Shown one piece after another: positions 1-6,037 of a stretch of DNA of 7,434 nucleotides. The DNA is from Hyphococcus sp. (GTDB taxonomy: Bacteria; Pseudomonadota; Alphaproteobacteria; Caulobacterales; Parvularculaceae). The stretch is from contig BQJH01000150.1 in NCBI GenBank assembly GCA_021604605.1, forward strand, positions 1 to 7,434. The letters are read 5' to 3'. The stretch's first letter is position 1. Each line of letters begins with the position of its first letter. The position numbers were made by a program, and so were the translations under genes. The notes under the pieces were generated by a model, which made no database searches, was not told the DNA's origin, and saw only the letters and a program-made list of their open reading frames with translations.

Positions 1-130
1 CGGCGATCGGACGGTTAAACCCGATCAAATCTTCGCGCGCGTAATCATTCACGTTATCGGAATACTCCGCCGCGCGTTTTAAGTGGGTCTCTATGGGAGC
101 TGGAATTTCAACACGCGCAATGCTCAACAT
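1..130 (-). CDS. Unidentified protein, N-terminal part only (cut by left window edge)
   Basis: An open frame runs from an ATG at 128-130 leftward out of the window, giving 43 residues that begin MLSIARVEIP and include HLKRAAEYSDNVNDYARED. The start is well supported: AGGAGAG at 136-142 lies five bases upstream of the ATG. There is no signal peptide or membrane segment; the visible part is polar and probably cytoplasmic, starting with a short strand-like stretch followed by a helix. It lies downstream of the Lrp-type regulator on the same strand with a 136-base gap, so co-transcription is possible but the gap also leaves room for its own promoter. I do not recognise the family from this fragment. 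Its place beside an alanine catabolic locus only hints at an amino-acid-related role, and that is inference. Confidence 0.7.
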   Translation of the reverse strand, partial: MLSIARVEIPAPIETHLKRAAEYSDNVNDYAREDLIGFNRPIA

Positions 131-266
131 CGTGGCTCTCCTGACTAAATGCCAGACCATAATGACCCTGAGTGATTGCGAGCGCTTTAATCCGTTAACG
201 CAAAATTTATTCGCATTGTCGGCTTATTATGGTTTATGAGAAACTTTTATCCATCATATTTTTTTA

Positions 267-719
267 TCAGAGTGGCACGGCAGTGCGACGCAAGACTTTG
301 CGGATCGAAAAATTTGTGATTACCCGATCAACGCCCGGCAATCGCGTTAGAATGTCCGCATGGATACGTTCATAGTCTGCGCCGTCACGACAAAGTATCC
401 GCAACAGATAATCCGACAGACCCGACATCAGATAACATTCCATAATCTCACGATGGCGGCTTACCGCCTCTTCAAAAGCAGTCAACGTCGCCTGTTGCTG
501 GTTCTTCAATGTCGCCTGAACGAAAACCGATGTCTCAAGCCCGACCTTTCGTTCATCCACCAGCGCCACATGCTGGGTAATCACGCCGGCGGCCTTCAGG
601 TCTTTGACCCGCTTGTGACAGGCGGACGGCGACAGCCCGACCTGCTCTCCCAGATCGGAAAAAGGCGTCTGTCCATCCTCTTGAAGGACATTCAAGATCG
701 CAGCGTCGAAATCATCCAT
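267..719 (-). CDS. Lrp/AsnC-family transcriptional regulator, probably of ald (AldR-like)
   Basis: A 150-residue protein of the usual Lrp/AsnC length and layout. Residues 3-55 form the N-terminal winged helix-turn-helix (helix-turn-helix near 19-40, with PFSDLGEQVGLSPSACHKRV). Residues 62-147 form the RAM effector-binding/oligomerisation domain, including the typical GLSDYLLRI segment (100-108). Proteins of this family bind DNA as dimers to octamers and change activity on binding an amino acid. The gene is divergent from alanine dehydrogenase across a 135-base AT-rich spacer. In Mycobacterium and Rhizobium, Lrp-type AldR proteins next to ald control it in response to alanine, so the same job is inferred here. 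The ATG at 717-719 has only a weak upstream GGA, and no other ATG, GTG or TTG start is seen in frame in the 30 bases upstream. The effector cannot be read from sequence. Confidence 0.93.
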   Translation of the reverse strand: MDDFDAAILNVLQEDGQTPFSDLGEQVGLSPSACHKRVKDLKAAGVITQHVALVDERKVGLETSVFVQATLKNQQQATLTAFEEAVSRHREIMECYLMSGLSDYLLRILCRDGADYERIHADILTRLPGVDRVITNFSIRKVLRRTAVPL

Positions 720-854
720 CCGGTCGAATCCAGTTCTTGTTTTCGCTAATTTACTGGATGTTGTTCATAATTATTAGAGTTTCATGAAAAAATATCAATA
801 ATATCTCCTAAAATACGAATATAATTTTATAAATTTTCAAATAGGGAGAAAATC
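720..854. promoter_or_regulatory. Divergent lrp-ald control region with candidate operators
   Basis: This spacer is much richer in A and T than the flanking genes. It contains a perfect 10-base palindrome, TTTCATGAAA, at 780-789. A second interrupted palindrome, AATTT-TAT-AAATT, lies at 823-835 and overlaps the candidate ald -10 box. Lrp-type regulators recognise loose, AT-rich inverted repeats, often several on one DNA face, so these are plausible sites for the neighbouring regulator. A site over the -10 would fit repression and one upstream would fit activation or autoregulation. The palindromes are seen directly; binding is inference. Confidence 0.45.
820..825 (+). promoter_or_regulatory. 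Candidate -10 box of the ald promoter
   Basis: The hexamer TATAAT is a perfect match to the sigma70-type -10 consensus. It would place the transcript start near 832, giving a leader of about 23 bases before the ald ATG at 855, enough to include the AGGGAGA ribosome binding site at 843-849. No good -35 hexamer lies 16-18 bases upstream (the bases near 797-802 are AATAAT), which suggests a promoter that needs an activator. Chance occurrence in such AT-rich DNA is possible. Confidence 0.4.
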
Positions 855-1967
855 ATGCGCGTTGGTGTTCCAAAGGAAATTAAAAATCACGAGTATCGCG
901 TGGGCCTCGTCCCAGGCAGCGTTCGCGAGTATGTCGCTAATGGCCATGAAGTGCTGGTTCAAACTGGCGCCGGCGCGGGCATTAAAGTCAGCGACGCCGA
1001 TTATGAAGCTGCGGGCGCTAAAATTGCCCCGGATGCGAAGACTGTTTTTGCCGAAAGCGACATGATCGTGAAGGTGAAAGAACCGCAGACCAACGAGTGG
1101 GTTCAACTGCGCGAAGGCCAACTGCTTTATACCTACCTCCACCTCGCCCCTGATCCTGACCAGACACGCGGCTTGCTGGAATCCGGCGTGACGGCGATCG
1201 CCTATGAAACAGTCACAGATCCGTTTGGCGGCTTACCCTTGCTGGCGCCAATGAGTGAAGTTGCCGGTCGTCTTTCCATTCAGGCCGCAGCATATGCTCT
1301 CACCGCACACCAGGGCGGTCGTGGCTTGTTGATGGGCGGCGTACCGGGCGTTTTGCCGGCGAAGGTTGTTGTCATCGGCGGCGGTGTCGTCGGTACGCAC
1401 GCAGCGCGCATGGCCGTCGGCCTGGGCGCCGATGTTGTTATCCTTGATCGCAGCCAGCGCCGCATGGCCGAGCTTGATGATATGTTTAACGGTCGTGCAA
1501 AAACACGCTACTCAACTTTCGAAGCACTGGACGAAGAAACCGACAATGCAGACGTCGTCGTCGGCGCTGTTCTTATTCCTGGGGCCAGCGCACCAAAGCT
1601 CGTGACCCGTGAAATGCTGAAGGGCATGAAAGAAGGCGCGGTGCTGGTTGATGTCGCTATCGATCAGGGCGGCTGTTTTGAAACCTCAAAAGCCACGACC
1701 CATGCCGACCCGACCTATGTCGTCGATGATGTTCTTCACTATTGCGTTGCGAATATGCCGGGCGCTGTGCCGCTGACATCTTCACACGCATTGAACAATG
1801 CAACGCTGCAATATGGGTTAATGCTGGCGAATAAGGGCCTTGATGCACTGCGTGAAGACAAGCACCTGCGCAATGGCCTCAACACCCATCGCGGAGCCAT
1901 CACCTACAAAGCCGTGGCTGAAGCGCTTGGCGCAGAGTACGTGCCGCCCCTAGACGCGATAAAATAA
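855..1967 (+). CDS. ald: Alanine dehydrogenase
   Basis: A 370-residue, full-length NAD-dependent L-alanine dehydrogenase, converting L-alanine, NAD+ and water to pyruvate, ammonia and NADH in the cytoplasm. It lets the cell use alanine as carbon and nitrogen source, or assimilate ammonia when run in reverse. The N-terminus MRVGVPKEIKNHEYRV is diagnostic. All key residues sit at the family's standard numbers: Arg15 and Lys75 (substrate binding), His96 (catalytic), the Rossmann glycine motif IGGGVVG at 174-180, Asp198 (NAD ribose) and Asp270 in VDVAIDQGG (catalytic). The related transhydrogenase alpha subunit is excluded by length and by the intact catalytic set. The start is fixed by AGGGAGA five bases upstream of the ATG and by homology. 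It is divergent from a Lrp-type regulator that probably controls it, and it appears to be transcribed alone. Confidence 0.98.
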   Translation: MRVGVPKEIKNHEYRVGLVPGSVREYVANGHEVLVQTGAGAGIKVSDADYEAAGAKIAPDAKTVFAESDMIVKVKEPQTNEWVQLREGQLLYTYLHLAPDPDQTRGLLESGVTAIAYETVTDPFGGLPLLAPMSEVAGRLSIQAAAYALTAHQGGRGLLMGGVPGVLPAKVVVIGGGVVGTHAARMAVGLGADVVILDRSQRRMAELDDMFNGRAKTRYSTFEALDEETDNADVVVGAVLIPGASAPKLVTREMLKGMKEGAVLVDVAIDQGGCFETSKATTHADPTYVVDDVLHYCVANMPGAVPLTSSHALNNATLQYGLMLANKGLDALREDKHLRNGLNTHRGAITYKAVAEALGAEYVPPLDAIK

Positions 1968-1976
1968 GCCAAAAAG

Positions 1977-2042
1977 GACAGGGCGGCGCGCCTACCGCAC
2001 TGCAGCATGCTCAAATTGCCGTGAGAATGCGCGCGCCTTGTC
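1977..2042 (+). terminator. GC-rich hairpin after ald, possible terminator
   Basis: Arms 1977-1991 (GACAGGGCGGCGCGC) and 2029-2042 (GCGCGCGCCTTGTC) pair over 14 base pairs with one bulged G and one G-U pair. The loop is about 37 bases. The 3' side runs into TATTTATTA, which is T-rich but lacks a true T-tract. The position, ten bases after the ald stop, fits a terminator or an mRNA-stabilising structure; the long loop makes a strong intrinsic terminator less likely. Confidence 0.4.
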
Positions 2043-2107
2043 TATTTATTAGGAATGATTACGTCTTAGTAAGGAAATGAGCGCATTCCATAGCGGCGCG
2101 CGCCTTG
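2029..2107 (+). repeat. Two direct copies of a 12-base GC-rich word
   Basis: GCGCGCGCCTTG occurs at 2029-2040 and again at 2096-2107, 67 bases apart. The first copy is the 3' arm of the hairpin after ald; the second contains the perfect palindrome GGCGCGCGCC (2095-2104) and lies in the probable leader of the next gene. Because both copies are complementary to the 1981-1991 arm, two alternative pairings are possible. It may be only a small local duplication. Confidence 0.4.
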
Positions 2108-2153
2108 CCATGAGGCGCATTTCGCTGGCATATATGCGGCAGGAGAGACGTTT

Positions 2154-2504
2154 ATGCTAAAATCCATGATCGCCTTATCAGCAGCTTTTGCGATAAGTGT
2201 TAGCTTTGGCGCTGCCGCGCCGCTGACAGGTTCTTTATCCATTGAGGAAACCACTGAAAAACGCACATCCAAGAAAGTTGATGGCGTACTAGGCTTCCTC
2301 ATCAAGCAGACCAGTATGTCACTTACGACGGCGATCACTTCTTTGACTGCAGCCACGCCAGAAGAAACAGACGAGCCTCCTTACTCCTACGCAAAAAAAG
2401 ATGAGTGTGAAGCTGAAGCTGCGACTAAGGACGAAGATTCCGAGCCAGAGCAATCAGCCAAAAAGGACCCAGTTGGTCCCGAGCCAATCTATTTCGGCTT
2501 CTAG
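2154..2504 (+). CDS. Small secreted acidic protein of unknown function
   Basis: A 116-residue protein with a clear ribosome binding site (AGGAGAG at 2141-2147, six bases before the ATG) and its own strong terminator, so it is very likely a real gene. Residues 1-21 look like a Sec signal peptide: Lys3, a hydrophobic core (MIALSAAFAISVSFG) and a small-residue run GAAA, with cleavage likely after about residue 21. There is no lipobox. The mature part has a Ser/Thr/Lys-rich segment (24-42), a moderately hydrophobic, probably helical stretch (44-67), then a low-complexity tail (68-108) rich in Glu, Asp, Lys and Pro that is probably disordered. The C-terminus is PIYFGF. The single cysteine is Cys85. 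I recognise no family; a periplasmic or secreted location is inferred from the signal peptide alone. Confidence 0.8.
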   Translation: MLKSMIALSAAFAISVSFGAAAPLTGSLSIEETTEKRTSKKVDGVLGFLIKQTSMSLTTAITSLTAATPEETDEPPYSYAKKDECEAEAATKDEDSEPEQSAKKDPVGPEPIYFGF

Positions 2505-2526
2505 TTCAAGCAACATTAAATGATCG

Positions 2527-2555
2527 AGCGCCGCGGTTTTGCCCGGCGCTTTTTT
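2527..2555 (+). terminator. Intrinsic terminator of the small secreted protein gene
   Basis: AGCGCCG (2527-2533) pairs with CGGCGCT (2544-2550), with two further G-C pairs inside next to one bulged C, around a short T-rich loop. The stem is followed at once by a run of T residues ending at 2555. It stands 23 bases after the stop codon at 2502-2504, a classical Rho-independent layout on the plus strand. Confidence 0.9.
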
Positions 2556-2625
2556 ATTGCGCGTAATTTTGGTTTACTGGGTAGATCTTAGTCTGAAGCT
2601 TGATTGGCCGGCTGACCCCAAATTA

Positions 2626-2659
2626 CATGCCCATCAACCGCCACGCCTCGATAGGCATG
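2626..2659 (-). terminator. Weak hairpin downstream of the orphan lipoprotein gene
   Basis: CATGCCCAT (2626-2634) and ATAGGCATG (2651-2659) can pair over nine positions in the minus-strand RNA (one G-U), with a 16-base loop. It begins 20 bases after the stop codon of the lipoprotein gene. No T-tract follows, only GTAATTTGG, so it is at best a weak terminator or a 3'-end stabiliser. Confidence 0.25.
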
Positions 2660-2678
2660 GTTTCGGCAAAAGCTGACA

Positions 2679-3305
2679 TTAATCGCTCTGCAAATTATCG
2701 CCCCATAGATCAACGATTTCCCCTGTTTCGCGCCTCGCTCGATCATTTGTGACGTCGACGCACCCAAGATATGAAACGCGCAGTGCAGACCCGTCTGTTT
2801 CCGATAAGCGCTTATCTACACGATTCAGTATTCGCTGTTCACCGTCTGTAACCGTAACCTCTAAGGCCTCAGTCAAAACGACCCGCAATGCATCAATTTG
2901 TGACTGAGAAACCGAGTACGGACAACGTTCCGGCCAACCTATAGATTTGCCGTTCTCATCTTTTATTGAATCACGCGAATAATCTGGCTTCCACGAAGAA
3001 TAGCCCATAAATAACAACTGATCTGAGAATGAAGAATAGTCTACGCCCATCTTGTCTTTAAAGAATGTCGAGTCGCGCGCACTATCACACTGAGCATCAA
3101 CAAATACATAAACAACCGCATAGGATTCTTTCGCAACCCACGCAACGCACCCATGCTCTAGGTTTCTATTCCACTCCCAACGGTAATTTCCTTTCAGTGA
3201 CCAAAGGCGCTCAGCATCCCTAGGAATGTCAGACGGAGTTGGAGTACACCCCAATAGCCCCGTGCACAGTGCGAGCAAAATAAACAGATGCAAATCTTTA
3301 ATCAT
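2679..3305 (-). CDS. Orphan lipoprotein with four mature cysteines
   Basis: Read from the ATG at 3303-3305 this is a 208-residue protein with a lipoprotein signal peptide: MIKDLHLFILLALCTGLLGC, lipobox LLGC with lipidated Cys20. The open frame continues upstream to an ATG at 3374, adding 23 residues; I prefer the inner start because it puts Lys3 and the hydrophobic core at the N-terminus, though its ribosome binding site (GGA very close to the ATG) is poor. The mature protein has four cysteines (53, 73, 128, 182), a number that fits two disulfide bonds outside the cytoplasm, and an aromatic-rich first half with many Tyr, Trp and Asp. I recognise no family. GC is about 47% (283 of 600 bases counted over 2701-3300), lower than ald and the peptidase operon (about 55% or more on sampled lines), which hints at separate origin. 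It lies 145 bases beyond the PepSY gene and may have its own promoter. Confidence 0.75.
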   Translation of the reverse strand: MIKDLHLFILLALCTGLLGCTPTPSDIPRDAERLWSLKGNYRWEWNRNLEHGCVAWVAKESYAVVYVFVDAQCDSARDSTFFKDKMGVDYSSFSDQLLFMGYSSWKPDYSRDSIKDENGKSIGWPERCPYSVSQSQIDALRVVLTEALEVTVTDGEQRILNRVDKRLSETDGSALRVSYLGCVDVTNDRARRETGEIVDLWGDNLQSD

Positions 3306-3450
3306 ATCCGAAGGATATAGCACGAGCATGTCCAGTTCGGAATAACCACTTTGATCCAATAGCCATCGTTTCATTCGGTGGCGGTGTAGGTCGATTTCAG
3401 TCTGGACGCAGACATCCCTAATTCAAACTGAGACACTACCGTTTAGTTTG

Positions 3451-4182
3451 TTAGCTTGACCGCCCACCCCGGCCGGTTATGAATTTTACATCCTGAACGA
3501 TCTGGCGTCGTGAAGGCTTTGTCACCAGCATGACCAATCCTGAAAAAGCGAACAACAACCCTGCCAGCGAAAACCCTTTGACGAGCGGATTGTTAAAATT
3601 CTTGCGGGCGTCAAAATCCATGATGTGCAGCATCCAGAAGAAATCATAGAGACGCCATACATCATTCCGCCGAGCAAGGACGTCGCCGGTATCTCTTGAA
3701 ATATAGAGGCGGGTGTTGAGTTGGTCATCAATATCAGCGCGCCAGACCGGTGTTTTTCCCTTATATTCAGCTGGCGGATTATGCAGCAGCCTTACCTGTT
3801 TGACCTTCCCCTCCCCAACGAAATCGGATTTGGCGACTTCCCGCGCAATTTTTTCCGTCAAGGGGGTGAGCCGATCACCGGTCATCGCATCAAATAATGC
3901 AGCTTCCGACATGCTTTCGACTTCATAGACTGGTCGCCCGCGAAAATACCGCAACTCAACGCGATTGGCGCCGTCTAATTGTGCAATCACGCCGCCGGGC
4001 GAAGCATAGCTGGTCGTATCAAGTTCCGGCGCAGGCGAAGAAAACGCTGCGCGCTCCCCGCGCACAAGGTCCAGATGGAACCATGTCATGACAACGCCGC
4101 TCAACATCCAGAGAAATATCTGAATACCGAGAACAAGCCCCGCCCAGAGATGAACTCTCTGGACGATTTTTGTCAGTGTCAC
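3451..4182 (-). CDS. PepSY-domain inner-membrane protein
   Basis: A 243-residue protein resembling the PepSY-associated transmembrane family. A short cytoplasmic start leads into transmembrane helix 1 (about 12-34, LWAGLVLGIQIFLWMLSGVV), then a soluble domain of about 165 residues that is probably periplasmic, then helix 2 (about 203-220) and a basic tail. The segment RLYISRDTGDVLARR (158-172), followed by WRLYDFFWMLHIMDF (176-190), is the typical PepSY ending. His11, His36, His134 and His186 could bind a metal or haem, which is speculative. The start is GTG (4180-4182), with AAAGG overlapping the stop codon of the gene before it; only ten bases separate the two genes, so translation may be coupled. 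PepSY domains were named for M4-peptidase propeptides and YpeB and were proposed to restrain proteases. Pairing with a metallopeptidase here is suggestive, but other PepSY membrane proteins act in iron or electron transfer. Confidence 0.85.
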   Translation of the reverse strand: MTLTKIVQRVHLWAGLVLGIQIFLWMLSGVVMTWFHLDLVRGERAAFSSPAPELDTTSYASPGGVIAQLDGANRVELRYFRGRPVYEVESMSEAALFDAMTGDRLTPLTEKIAREVAKSDFVGEGKVKQVRLLHNPPAEYKGKTPVWRADIDDQLNTRLYISRDTGDVLARRNDVWRLYDFFWMLHIMDFDARKNFNNPLVKGFSLAGLLFAFSGLVMLVTKPSRRQIVQDVKFITGRGGRSS

Positions 4183-4192
4183 GGAAACGCCT

Positions 4193-5569
4193 TTACTTGG
4201 CCGATTGAATATCCGAGGCGGAAAGCGGTGTCGTCAGCAAGGTCTCAAATGCTTCCCAACGATCCATGCCGCCATCGGCTTTGCGAGCGACATAATCCGC
4301 CACAATATCCCGGCCGATATTATAGTTGAGGACATAGCCACGATACGTTTCAACGAAGCGCACGCCTTGTTCAGCGCGTTCACGCGATTGCAACCCGAAC
4401 TCCATTGTCATCCGGATCGCTTCTTCCCGGTCGACTTTTTCGTCGAGATACGCACGCGCAATATGATTACGGGCATGGGAGAGTTTACTGCTTGCCTCAT
4501 TCAAGGCTTCCAGCTTCCCCGCATCCGCTGGGTCAAGCCCGGCAAGTGGGAATAGCACGTCCCGCTCAAAAGCGATTTTTTCAGCGCCCGGAAACGTCAG
4601 TTCAATCCCGTAATTGGCGGACCCTTCAGCCGTCACAGACATCGGTGAGAACAGTGGATAGATAGAATATTCAATCCAGCCTTTCTCTCCCAGCAGGTCG
4701 CGCTCGATAAACACATTCCAAGTGTGGTGACCGGGATACCCCTCATGGCAACCAAGATCGACAGCGCGGTCAATCATGATCGGAAAATCTGTATTGACCT
4801 GGATCAGGCTTTCATGACCACCCTGATACCAGTTGTAGCCACTCCAAGGCTGGTCAGTGACAAACTCAAGGCGAAAGGTTTCGTCTTCCGGCAAATCATA
4901 ATGCTCAAGCGTTCGACGGCGGCATTCAGCAATCGCCGCTTCAAAAACTGCCTGAAGCTTATCTTCAGGGATCGCCAGTGAGCTGCGGAAAGCATCGACC
5001 CGTTCGTGCAAGGGTGCATCACCAGGCAGCAGATCATTAATTTCTGAAATCGCGTTGTGAAATTCGCTCACATCATATTGTGGCGCCACAACATCATAGA
5101 GCAACCGTGTCTCCTCATCAAAAGGAAAGGTGTCACCGCGCACCATCTGTATACGCGCCAGAGCAGCGCGCGTTTGTTTTTCAAGCATTGAGCTGCGCAC
5201 GCTTCCAGTGTCAGCATTTGCTCGTGATGCTCTGATGAGAAGCGCTTGAGCATCTTGTTCAAGATCTTCCAGCGATCTTGCTTCAGTTTTCGCCGCTTCA
5301 GCCCATTCTTCCGGGCCATTATAGGCGTCAACAAAAGCAGCGTCATGGACACCAGCTGCGAGAGCCAGTTTCACGAAATCTTCAGCAATTTTATCAAGGT
5401 CATCGCCAGAAGCCGGATCATCATTTTGATCTATAGCTTCGGCGCCACCGTCGACAGCCGCTGTTTCAGGCGCGCTGTCGGCGGTGTTGTCAGTTGAGGG
5501 TGAAGCGGTCTTCTCGCCGCTGCAGGCAGCAAGCGCTAGACATAAAGCAAGAGCGGCGAAAATACGCAT
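4193..5569 (-). CDS. DUF885-family zinc metallopeptidase lipoprotein
   Basis: A 458-residue protein with a lipoprotein signal (lipobox LAAC, Cys16) followed by a flexible acidic linker (17-57, rich in Asp, Ser, Ala, Thr). The rest is alpha-helical and matches the DUF885 family, predicted gluzincin-like zinc peptidases. The zinc motif HEGYPGHH is at 275-282: a His-Glu pair, then PGHH in place of the usual HExxH spacing, as is normal for DUF885. The downstream EGSANYGIE (315-323) supplies the probable third ligand, Glu315. It should sit on the periplasmic face of a membrane and cleave peptides; the substrate is unknown. At 458 residues it is shorter than many members (about 550-600 by memory), mainly before the zinc site. 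AAGAGGT at 5574-5580 supports the start. It is the middle gene of a tight operon, 11 bases after the small beta-rich gene and 10 bases before the PepSY gene. Confidence 0.9.
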   Translation of the reverse strand: MRIFAALALCLALAACSGEKTASPSTDNTADSAPETAAVDGGAEAIDQNDDPASGDDLDKIAEDFVKLALAAGVHDAAFVDAYNGPEEWAEAAKTEARSLEDLEQDAQALLIRASRANADTGSVRSSMLEKQTRAALARIQMVRGDTFPFDEETRLLYDVVAPQYDVSEFHNAISEINDLLPGDAPLHERVDAFRSSLAIPEDKLQAVFEAAIAECRRRTLEHYDLPEDETFRLEFVTDQPWSGYNWYQGGHESLIQVNTDFPIMIDRAVDLGCHEGYPGHHTWNVFIERDLLGEKGWIEYSIYPLFSPMSVTAEGSANYGIELTFPGAEKIAFERDVLFPLAGLDPADAGKLEALNEASSKLSHARNHIARAYLDEKVDREEAIRMTMEFGLQSRERAEQGVRFVETYRGYVLNYNIGRDIVADYVARKADGGMDRWEAFETLLTTPLSASDIQSAK

Positions 5570-5580
5570 GAGAACCTCTT

Positions 5581-5877
5581 TTAAGCTGGTGTGCCAGAGA
5601 ACGTCGATGTACCGAACGCTCCGAGTTTTACATTACCGGCGATGTTTCCGGCCTCTTCAAGACCTTCAAATTCGAGCGTAATCGGCATTGGCGATGTTAC
5701 TTTCGCGTGCCAGATCAATTTTTCGCCTTCGACTTTGCCATTTTCAATTGGCGCAGAACCGGAAGGCCCCGTCATGTCGCCAGTCAGCGTGTCGCCTTCC
5801 TGCTTCAGCGTTAAAACGCCTGTCTGCTCGCCCATAGGCGTCTTGATTACGAGGTTCCACTTACCGTCGATTGCCAT
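5581..5877 (-). CDS. Small conserved beta-rich protein, unknown function
   Basis: A 98-residue protein beginning MAIDGKWNLVIKTPMGEQ. It consists of alternating short strands and glycine turns (TGVLTLKQEGDTLTGDM, then NGKVEGEKLIWHAKV, then PMPITLEFEG) and ends in GNVKLGAFGTSTFSGTPA, a pattern fitting a small antiparallel beta barrel or sheet. I recall similar short proteins in alphaproteobacteria, annotated only as hypothetical. There is no signal peptide, cysteine or membrane segment, so it is probably cytoplasmic. The frame is open to an ATG at 5895, but the ATG at 5875-5877 is chosen because GGAGGAA (5881-5887) stands three bases upstream of it, while the outer ATG has no good site. It is the first gene of the operon with the DUF885 peptidase and PepSY genes. 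A ligand-binding role is possible but unsupported. Confidence 0.85.
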   Translation of the reverse strand: MAIDGKWNLVIKTPMGEQTGVLTLKQEGDTLTGDMTGPSGSAPIENGKVEGEKLIWHAKVTSPMPITLEFEGLEEAGNIAGNVKLGAFGTSTFSGTPA

Positions 5878-5927
5878 TCTTTCCTCCAGTTTCATCCCAT
5901 TGGGGACGCTTCAATAAATCCGGGCAG

Positions 5928-5955
5928 ACCTTAGCGATTGCGCCCTTCAGTGCAA
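5928..5955 (-). promoter_or_regulatory. Candidate promoter of the three-gene peptidase operon
   Basis: On the minus strand TTGCAC (5950-5955) and TAAGGT (5928-5933) are 16 bases apart. The -10 side is preceded by GC, giving GCTAAGG, which partly matches the GCTA core of the alphaproteobacterial housekeeping -10 (as in Caulobacter). A start near 5921 would leave a leader of about 44 bases. The match is partial, and the support is mainly position: between the terminator of the upstream gene and the first gene of the operon. Confidence 0.35.
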
Positions 5956-5981
5956 GAGGCGGGCGCAGACAAGCTCCCCAT

Positions 5982-6013
5982 AAGAAAAGGGCGAGTGATC
6001 TCTCACCCGCCCT
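5982..6013 (-). terminator. Strong intrinsic terminator of the M48 peptidase gene
   Basis: In minus-strand RNA, AGGGCGGGTGA (6003-6013) pairs with TCACTCGCCCT (5988-5998) over 11 base pairs with one G-U, closed by a GAGA tetraloop of the stable GNRA type, followed by TTTTCTT. It starts 25 bases after the stop codon of the M48 gene and separates it from the next operon. Read on the plus strand there is no T-tract, so it acts in one direction. Confidence 0.88.
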
Positions 6014-6037
6014 GATATTGAAGAAAACCGCTGGCGC

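Noticed and set aside
360..749. Plus-strand open frame of 129 codons across the regulator gene
   Set aside because: It is antisense to the Lrp-type gene, has no ribosome binding site and encodes no recognisable domain; the opposite strand explains the openness.
837..1142. Minus-strand open frame of 101 codons over the ald start
   Set aside because: It lies antisense to well-conserved ald coding sequence and to the ald ribosome binding site; no family resemblance.
2487..2504. C-terminal PIYFGF read as an outer-membrane beta-barrel insertion signal
   Set aside because: The final Phe is suggestive, but the preceding protein is helical and disordered with no beta-strand pattern, so it cannot be a barrel.
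3306..3374. 23-residue upstream extension of the orphan lipoprotein
   Set aside because: It would put a polar stretch ahead of the lipoprotein signal peptide, and no ribosome binding site precedes the outer ATG; the inner ATG at 3303-3305 gives a canonical signal.
3400..3413. Short hairpin GTCTGGACGCAGAC after the PepSY gene
   Set aside because: Five base pairs with a four-base loop and no T-tract on either strand; too weak to call a terminator.
3979..4329. Plus-strand open frame of 116 codons spanning the PepSY/DUF885 junction
   Set aside because: It crosses two real minus-strand genes, is basic and low in hydrophobic residues, and has no start signal.
5878..5895. Six-residue upstream extension of the small beta-rich protein (MKLEER)
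   Set aside because: These bases contain the GGAGGAA ribosome binding site for the ATG at 5875-5877, so they are most likely untranslated leader.
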